Positions 54,301-63,473 of a DNA stretch of 64,000 nucleotides are shown here, one piece after another. The notes under the pieces were generated by a model. It ran no database searches and was not told the origin of the DNA. It saw only the letters and a list, made by a program, of their open reading frames with translations. The number at the start of each line of letters is the position of its first letter. Position 1 is the first letter of the stretch. Origin of the DNA: Sceloporus undulatus (taxonomy: Eukaryota > Chordata > Lepidosauria > Squamata > Phrynosomatidae); contig NC_056522.1 in NCBI RefSeq assembly GCF_019175285.1, forward strand, positions 68,280,089-68,344,088, read 5' to 3'. Both the position numbers and the translations under genes were made by a program.

Positions 54301-57300
54301 GAGTCTGCTGTGTTTTCCTAAAACAATTTATGTATACCCCACCAGCATAATCAGAGGTGACAAGAGCTATAGTCCAAAACATTTTGAGGGCATTAAATTG
54401 ACCTAAACCTTCCAAAGACAGGATATTACACATCTAAAGCATTTTCATCTAAAGCATTTTTGTCATCCCTTTAATGCCTCTTAAGACAGTGCTTCTCAAA
54501 GTAAGTTGGAAAGAACTTGAAGGCACACACACAAAAAAACAACCTTTGGGGCTTCCATATATTAGCATCTAGTTTTCTCTAAAGGATCAGCAGGGGGAAT
54601 GAAATGGAAAAAGATACCCAGTGCTTTTTTTCTCCCACAAAAAGCCCCCTTGTGAGCCTGGCCTTGCTTTCTGTCTTGCAAGAGCTAAGTGGTCCCTTGC
54701 ACTTGGAGTCAGACATTGGGATTTGGGCACAACCCAGTCCTTGGAAACTGGACCTGAGAAGGTAAATCCTAAAAGAACCGTGTATGCAACCCTCCTGCCC
54801 CCTCCCATTATGCAGAAGCTATGGGATTTTGTAGTAGCAGGCTGATTCATAGCTCCCTAGTTCTCAACTGAGTCCTAATTTAGAGGCTGCGCTTAATGTG
54901 TCCTCTTTTCCTGAGTAAAACTGCAGAGGGAATTTCATAAGCATCAGGCTAGGAGTTTTGTTACTGATTAAGCATACCTTTAGCCTGGTATATATCACAC
55001 TCAGGGGTCAGGGGCTAGGAGATGACCTCAGTAGTGCAGTCTAGTGGCTCTTCAAATGAAAAGGCCTTTGGAGAATGATTTGGTCCTAGTGATTCTCAGG
55101 GACTTCTGTTCATAGAATATTAGAGTTGGAAGAGACCACAAGGGCCATCCAGTCTGATCCCCTGCCATGCAGGAACTCTCAGTCAAAGAATACCAGATAG
55201 ATGGCCATCCAGCCTCTGTTTAAAGACCTCCAAGGAGAGAGACTCCACCACTCTCCGACAGAAGTGTGTTCCACTGTCAAACAGCCCTTACTGTCAGGAA
55301 GTTCCTCCTAATGTTTAGGTAGAATCTCTTTTCCTGTAGCTTGCGTACATTGTTAGGGGTCCTGTTCTTTGGAGCAACAGAAAACAAGCTTGCTCCCTCC
55401 TCAATATGACATCCCTTCAAATATTTAAACAGGGCTATGATGTTACCTCTGTTTCTTTAAAGTATTCTTCTACACCAGTAACTTCTATAAAATCTTACTC
55501 CAGACAAGAGGTGTCTTCTCAGAAACAGAGACTCCAAATGTATTCTGGTATGTTCTCACATACTGTTACTTATGCTATGATACATGTAATGTGTAGTTAG
55601 ACTCTAAAGCACGGCTGGGAATCCATCTGAGGATTTCATCATTTACAATGAATTTCTTAGATACAGAGAAGCATATAAATATAACAGGTCATTCAGCACA
55701 AGGGTATGTTAATGGTATAGTTGCCCAGTAACAATTGCTTAGTGCTGGATGATATACATGACAAATGATGAGCATTGAATAATGGCTGGAAAATGACTAA
55801 ATGTATGTTATTGAGGTCAAATGTTTGAGTAATGTGATATTCTTTCAAAAGTGTGTACATGAGACATAAGGCCAAAACAGATGGCCCCGAAGTGGCGTCT
55901 TGAAGCTGTTCCTTCCAAAGATGGATTGGGGCTGTGGTAACCACATGCTGTGGCCCCAATCCGCCTTCAGTTTGGCTGAAAAGGGAGTGGCAAGGATCCA
56001 TTCATCCTTTGGGTGGCAAAAAGGCAGCTTTTGCTGCCCAGCCGTGGCCCCATAGTGGCTTCAAGCTGCTCTGATGGCATGCTGTATATAAACGCCACGC
56101 TTTGAAGCTGCCCAGCTTCCAGGTGGCTTCAAGGCGTCATCATGATGTGCGGCATCTAAACGTTGTGCGCTGATGACGCCCTGAAGGGGGACGTATTTGG
56201 GCCATCTGTTCCGGCCCATAGTTTTAAAATCTGTTAGATTCCATTAGGAGTAATCTAAAAATTCATTTTGTGAATATCTAAAATCTGTTAAATTTCCGTG
56301 TAGTACAATTGTCCCTCTGCATTTGCAGACTTAACATTCATGTTTTTGATTATTCGTGAATGTTAAACCTGCTGGTGTGCACTCCTCCTCCTCTTCCCTC
56401 TCCTGCCTTTTTCCATTTGGGAAAAACTCCAGAAGGGAGGGAGCAGCCAGGAAGAGTGTGCGCTTGTGCCTCTTCCCTCATGCTCCCATTCCTTTTACTG
56501 ACTTCCCAAAGCCAGTTAAAGGCAGGGGAGGGCGGGGGAAAGAGTGGAGCAGGCACATACCTGTTCCTTTCCCCCGTCCTCAGCCTTTTACTGGCTCCCG
56601 GAGCCAGTTAAAGGCAGGAGAAGATGGGGGAAGAGCCTGGCCCCTCCCATGTGTCTGAAAGCCATCCCAGGCATTGGAGGGGAGGTGGGAGGGGTTCACC
56701 TTTGCAGATTTTCCACATTCACATGGGCCTTGTTCCCCTAACTCCCACAAATATGGACGAGTGTAATCTAAAAATTCATTTTGTGAATGTATATTCATTA
56801 TACTTCTGTATGTGTGTTTGAATTGTTTTAACTTGATGAAGATTAGTAGTTAGTTTATTTTCACTTATTGTAGTTGCAAAAGTGAGAGTAAATTGAGCCA
56901 AGAATAATTTTTTATATTTAAGTTAATATTAGTTGCCTCATTTTGATAAATGTGATATTTCCTCTTTTTAAAAGATTATCTGTATGTATACATTCATGTG
57001 TGCAAATATGTCTAGAAGGGTTAACATAAATGTTTTCCTTTTCCCTCCTCTTCTAGGCCCTTGATGAGCCTCCATATTTGACAGTGGGCACTGATGTGAG
57101 TGCAAAATATAGAGGGGCCTTCTGTGAGGCCAAGATCAAGACAGCCAAAAGACTAGTTAAAGTCAAGGTATGTATCCTTGTATGTACTATTGTGTATAAC
57201 TGTGTGGGGAATGTTACTGAGATTTTACTGGACTGTTAACACACATCAGCGTTAGCCAGTAAAGCCAGTGGTGAAGGATGGTGGAACTGTAGTTCAGTAA

Positions 57301-60300
57301 CATCTGGAGGACCACATGTTTCCCATCCCTCAAATATATGAAGAGTACTCCAGTGTATTGATCTCACAGTGTAGATTTTTTCAAGCAAATTGAGGACTTC
57401 CTTCCCTAAGAGGGAATGATCAGTTTTAATTCCCTTCAAGTAAATTTGTTGGGGATAGATTGATTAGCTATGATAATATTGAGTGTAAGCAGCACCAGCA
57501 TAGCATTACTGTTGTTTTTTTTGTAACAGTAACTAAAAAATATAGAAGTGGTACTCCTTAAGAGTATTAAGACTACTGATATAAAGATTTTGGAAATAAA
57601 GAATATGGAAAAATTAAGGGGGCATAATGGATCAATTACATGTGGTTTCATTTCTGTCTAAAAGCAACCAAACTAGTTGTGATCTTGGCATCTCATTTGC
57701 AGTTCCTTGCATAAATACATGTTCTTGCACAGATTCCATTCATTTCAGGGAGGCCTAGATATCCCCCACGGACCTATTTTGTTAATACGAATTTATAATA
57801 TTTTGTGAGCTTTCTGTACTGGAACTATTTGCATTTACCTGCAAGTGATACCAGAACTGTAATCATAGTTAGGAAGAGAGAAAACATACATCAATTAATC
57901 AGTGTGATCAATTCATTAATCCTTTTTGTAAATATATAACTAACCATCAAATTATAAATTTACCACAAAATTGTACCATAAGAATGTGCTTGAGATGAGA
58001 TTCCCTCCTATCCCAGTTGATCTCAGCTGTTGTGTATTTTAAAAAAATTAGTTGATCCAAGAAAAGTATTTCTGTTCTGTGGATTTTGAATTACTATATT
58101 TTGCTGCATGGCCAATACGGCAGTTCTTGGAGGAGAGAGAGAGAGAGAGATTTTAAACTAGATATTACTACAATTCAGCCACCATTTCCATCAAAGCATC
58201 TTGGTTTCACTGCATGTTCTTTACTAAGTTTGGGAAGGGAGAGATTGTGTGTGTGTGCGTGTGTGTGTGTGCGTGTGTGTATTACATAATTAAAAAGAAA
58301 TGTCTTAGGGATAAAACAGATTACATGATGCATGCCTCCAAAACAGATTACACAATGCTGCGCTCTGGTCCTTTGAGCTGGAGCAAAAAGGAGCTTGGAT
58401 AATCTGACTCTTGTTGGCCCCTATTTGCGCAGCCCACCTTGGGAGTGGGCTGTGTGGTTAGCGTGGTTTGGAGTGGCTTCTGGCTGGAGTGGATTTGGGC
58501 CGCTCTTTCTTGCTTGTCTCCTCTGACCCTTTCTCCATCAAGTAAGTGTTGGAAATAGGCATGGTTCCCTTACCCATATCACTTTAAGTGAGGGATTCAA
58601 GGTTCCTGTCTGGCTGTCAGATAATCTCTTTCTGTTTAGAGGTGCCTCTGGTCACCTGGATTTCCAAATCATGACCAGCAGTACAGCTCAAACAGGCAGT
58701 TAGAATCATCATTCCACTTAAGTACTCTGAAGTACTTGATTCTCAAGATACATAATATGGAATAAAGAACAAGCATTGTGTTTGTTTTTTAGGCTAGTTT
58801 CTTCATAGATATACATATATACATTCCCCTCAGGGAGGAACATAAACTTTTCAATGTCTGTGAGAATTGGGAGATGTTCAGTTTGATTCTACCTTTTATA
58901 GCTGTTCATTTGGGTGGAATTTTAGAGCTTTCCTGTAAACCATACACAGGATTTCAGATGGGCAATAAGAAGCTTGGCATTTGCTGTTAGAGATGTCTAG
59001 GATTATTATTATTAACTTTTATTTATAAAGCACTGTAAATTTAATGGATAGGCAAAGAAGTTCGTGCTATCAACCAATTGTTATTCAAGAGTACATTTGG
59101 AAAAGCTAATCGCCAACATAGTCAGAGTGTAATCCATAGATATAATTGCCTCATGGTATTTTCCACAAAATATCACCTGCATTGAGATTATAGAATTATA
59201 GAGTTGTAAGAGACTACAAGGGCCATCCAGGTCAAACCACTGTAAGTACTGTTTCTATATTATATATGTATAGTAATATTTGTTTAAGCATTTGAGTTAG
59301 ATAGTTATTTGATAGCTATTGGCATAGTCTTCAGCTATTATAGACTTCTGACATTCAAGATCAGAAATATGATAGCTATACTTACATTGTCTTTATTGTT
59401 CTTTGAAATTTGTTTTCTAGGTAACTTTCAAACATGATTCTTCCACTGTGGAAGTTCAAGATGATCACATAAAAGGTCCTTTAAAGGTAATGTATTTTAA
59501 TATTTTCAGGAAAAGGTTTATTTATAATAAAGTATATTAAATACTTAACTATTGAACAATTTAATGACCCAGCATCAAAAGTAATTTCTGAGGCACAAGA
59601 AATTATTTAGTATTCAAGCTGGATAAAACATAGTTTATACATTGTTAGAGCTGGATTAAAATATTTTGAACTGTTAAATTGAGGAACTGGTACCTTATCT
59701 GGTGCACTGCATGTGTAATCAGAGTAGATATGGATTGTGATCTAAAGGACAACAGACAATGTTCTGAGGGTGCACCAAAACTTTTCTGGCCTTCCTCTTC
59801 CATTGCATGATCTTAGCATCTCCTTTTACTGCCAAAAAAAAAAGTACTCCTGAGGGTGGGGAAATAGCACAGAAAGCTGTGAAGGTTTGTGTGTGTGTGT
59901 GTGCGTGCATGCATGTTGGAAATCACCCACATGCTCCATTATACATATGTGGAAGTGCATTTCACTTATGCATGGGGTGCTTTCAATCCCAGGTAGTGGC
60001 ATCTATAATGTGTTGCCATTCTGGTAACTATGCCTTGGGGAGAAAGGTTTAGGCAGTAAGTGGCCTACCCATACCAACCCGTAGACCACAGGCCAAATGT
60101 GGCCCTTGGTAGTTTTTGCTGTGGTCTGCTGAAGGTGCCCAAACAATGATCCTGTGCTTCTCTTCTCCCTCACAAATACACAACCGCCTCCCCACCTTGC
60201 TGATTGGTGTTTTTTTCAGTGCCAGTCTCTGTTTCACTGCCACCTTCTAGCACTTATAGGTATGGTTAGAAATTCTCCTTCTGTTATTCCATATTCAGCA

Positions 60301-63300
60301 GCAGCATCTGGCAGGCTGCCCATTCCGCTGCAGTTAAAGAGAACCATTAAAAAAACAGTGTTGGATTGGGAGTGTTTAGTGGCAGTCTCTTTCCCAACTC
60401 AAGACACCAAATGGATAATTTCTGTTACAAATCTTTTTTGTAATATTTTTCACTTTGCATATGTGTGCATGTTGTAAGGTGGGTTGGTTTCTTTATGTAT
60501 CAAAGAGAGTATTTGCAAGCGCAAGATGCCTCCAAACAAATCACCACTTGATGTATCCACTTGATTTTACTAAAATGATGTGTCTCTAGCTGTTTCGCTA
60601 TGTTGGTAATTAACTCATCAGTGATCTGCCTAACAATTCAAAGTACACATTACAGAAATGTAGAAAACATTGAGTAGTAACTAATGTACTTTGATTGCCA
60701 TTAAAATATATGATTGCAGAAACATACGTATATTTTCAATTATAAGTCGATCTCATGTATAAGTTGAGGGCAGGTTTAGGGGCAAAAATATGACCTGTGG
60801 CTAAGTTGAGGGTAAAACTCAGCACCCTTCTTTCCCTTTGCAGCCTGGATGTACCCTCGGGAGACAGTCGGGGTGGGGATGAGGTTTCAGGGATGAGTGC
60901 TTACCTTCTCTCCTCCCCATCCTGGCTGTTTTCCGTGGGACAGCCAGGATGGGGATGAGGCTTGGTGAGCAAGTGCTTGCCTTGCCGCCTCCTCCCCACA
61001 CTTGCCCAGCCTCCTCATCTGCAGCTTGGAGCCCTGGTGGCGCAGTGGTTAAATGCCTGTACTGCAGCCACTCACTCAAAACCACAAGGTTGTGAGTTCA
61101 AGACCAGCAAAAGGGCTCAAGCTCGACTCAAGCTTACATCCTGCTGAGGTCGCTAAAATGAGTACCCAGATTGTTGGGGGCAAATTAGCTTACAGTTGTA
61201 AACCGCTTAGACATTGCTTAGGCGGTATGAAGCGGTATATAAATGAAGCTTGTTTGTTTGTTTGGCTGCCCCTTTGGGAGACAGCTGGGCTGGGGAAGAG
61301 AGAGTTACTGTATTCACCTGGTACTGTATTGACCCGTGTATAAGTCAATTCAGGTTTTTGGGGTCAATTTTTTGGACAAGATTTTTCAACTTATACACGA
61401 GTATATATAGTAGTTTCCCTTTTTTCTCTCTTCAATATTAATTGCTCCTTTTCTGTGACCTCTACAGAGAGTATAAGAGTGCAGACTACAAAGAGGAAAC
61501 AGTATAGTTAATAGCAGGAGGAAAAGAAAATTTGAAATGGAATATTGAAACAAAAGGTTTAAAATAAGTGAGCTCTGTCAAATATCTGAAACAGCTTTTA
61601 TAATAGTTAGAGGTTTCCTTTTCCTCTAATCTTCTTTAAGATACAAAGGAGTTAAAACAATAGTGCATAATACCGTAGTTCAGACATTTAGGGCACAGGA
61701 CAAAAACGTTTGCCTGGTTTTTGTTTTAGACATACTACTGAACAACTTTGACCATCAGCTCTTGTTCACCATCTACTGGCAGTAAGGAAGTACTAAGGAG
61801 GCTTATCAATGTATCTGACAAGTTTTTTGGGGTACATTTTTGGATTAAAGCTGTGAGCCTGGCTTTTGAATATAATTTGAGCATGTTGTCCTATAAAAAC
61901 ACACAGTGTTTCTACACAGAATTCTGAATTCCTTCTGGCATAGTACAAAATGTTGTGGTGCTGTTTGTAAACTACTAGCACTCGGACTAAATTTGTTAAC
62001 TTTGAAATATTAATATTAATTTTGAAATATCAATATTAATTATTCTGTTCACTGTGATGTGTCTGTGGCAAGATATTTTATGAGTGATTACATTGATGAT
62101 TTTATTCTTTAGTTGAAAAAAAAAGATAATGCACAATGGAAATAAAATGTATATCTGGCTTCCACACATGTCTGAATTGTCATATTTACATGTTTACCTA
62201 GGCAGGTGTCAATAGTGTATGGCAGAATCCATCAATCATAGTGATATTGGTGCATCTCTCCTTATGGGATGCTTCTCTGAGATTCTTGATTGGGGGGGGG
62301 GGGGGGTTGTCTATATTCCAGAAAGCACATTTATCCCAGAATATATATTTTTGAAGATCTGAAAACAAAATATCTTTCAGGAGTATGGGCTATATAGAAT
62401 GATATATGTGCATATATGAATTGTCTGTGTGTGCACACACAGACACATACAGTGATTTCTCCAAATCTTGGATACAGTGTAAGCTAGAATTGCAACCTCA
62501 ATAGTAGAGGAGGGAACCTCTTGCCCACAGCCTAACCTGCCCATTAAGGGTTGTCATCTGGTTTACTGTAAACTCTTCTGACTTCCATAGCCACCATCCC
62601 TATAAAGGGGAAGGAAGTGCCACTATCTCTGAGCAGAGATTGGAAATACAGTGGTGCCTCGGGATACGAAATGATCGGGTTACGAAATTTCCGGGATACG
62701 AAATAGTTGGATTGGCAAAAACTGTTTCGGGTTACGAAATATTTTTCGGGTTACGAAATTCATTTCGGCGCGAAATTCAAATGCTGCAAAGTGCAGCTAT
62801 AGGCTTTCCAGTGCTAACGGAAAACTGTTTCGGGTTACGAAATTTTCGGGTTACGAAAGGAATGGCGGAACGAATTAATTTCGTAACCCGAGGCACCACT
62901 GTAACAATAGGGATTCTACTGTGCCTGCAAGGAAATTCTTGTTCTTACTGGTATCTCTGATAGGAGATACTGGGGACCCCTTGTTCCATTGTTATCCAGC
63001 ACTTCCAGGAATCATCTTTAGTTTGAGTCCGAGACTGAAATGGTTCTTATAAATGCCAGATGAGAATGGATTACTCTTCCTTCTCCATGAAGGGAAAGAA
63101 GAAAGGGAACAACCCTGCAAGTTCTTAGTCACTGCTACCTGGAGTTACTTGCTGAGAATGGATCTTTGCTTCTGCTCCCTCCCCTCGTGGAGGAGCAATG
63201 CAAAACACTTCCAGCCAGCAGTTCAAGGGGTCTCTGAAATGCTATGTTTTGCAACCTTCCCTTTCTGGGCAAGAAAGAGGATCAAAGTCTGATTCCTGGT

Positions 63301-63413
63301 TGGTTAACGCTCCATCCTGGGCTTTGTCTGGGAACCTACTGATGTCAGGGAATGCTTTCATGTCATTAGCCCTTACATTTCAACTGGGACCTAAGTATAC
63401 TCGGTGGGTGGGT

Positions 63414-63473
<60 letters not shown>

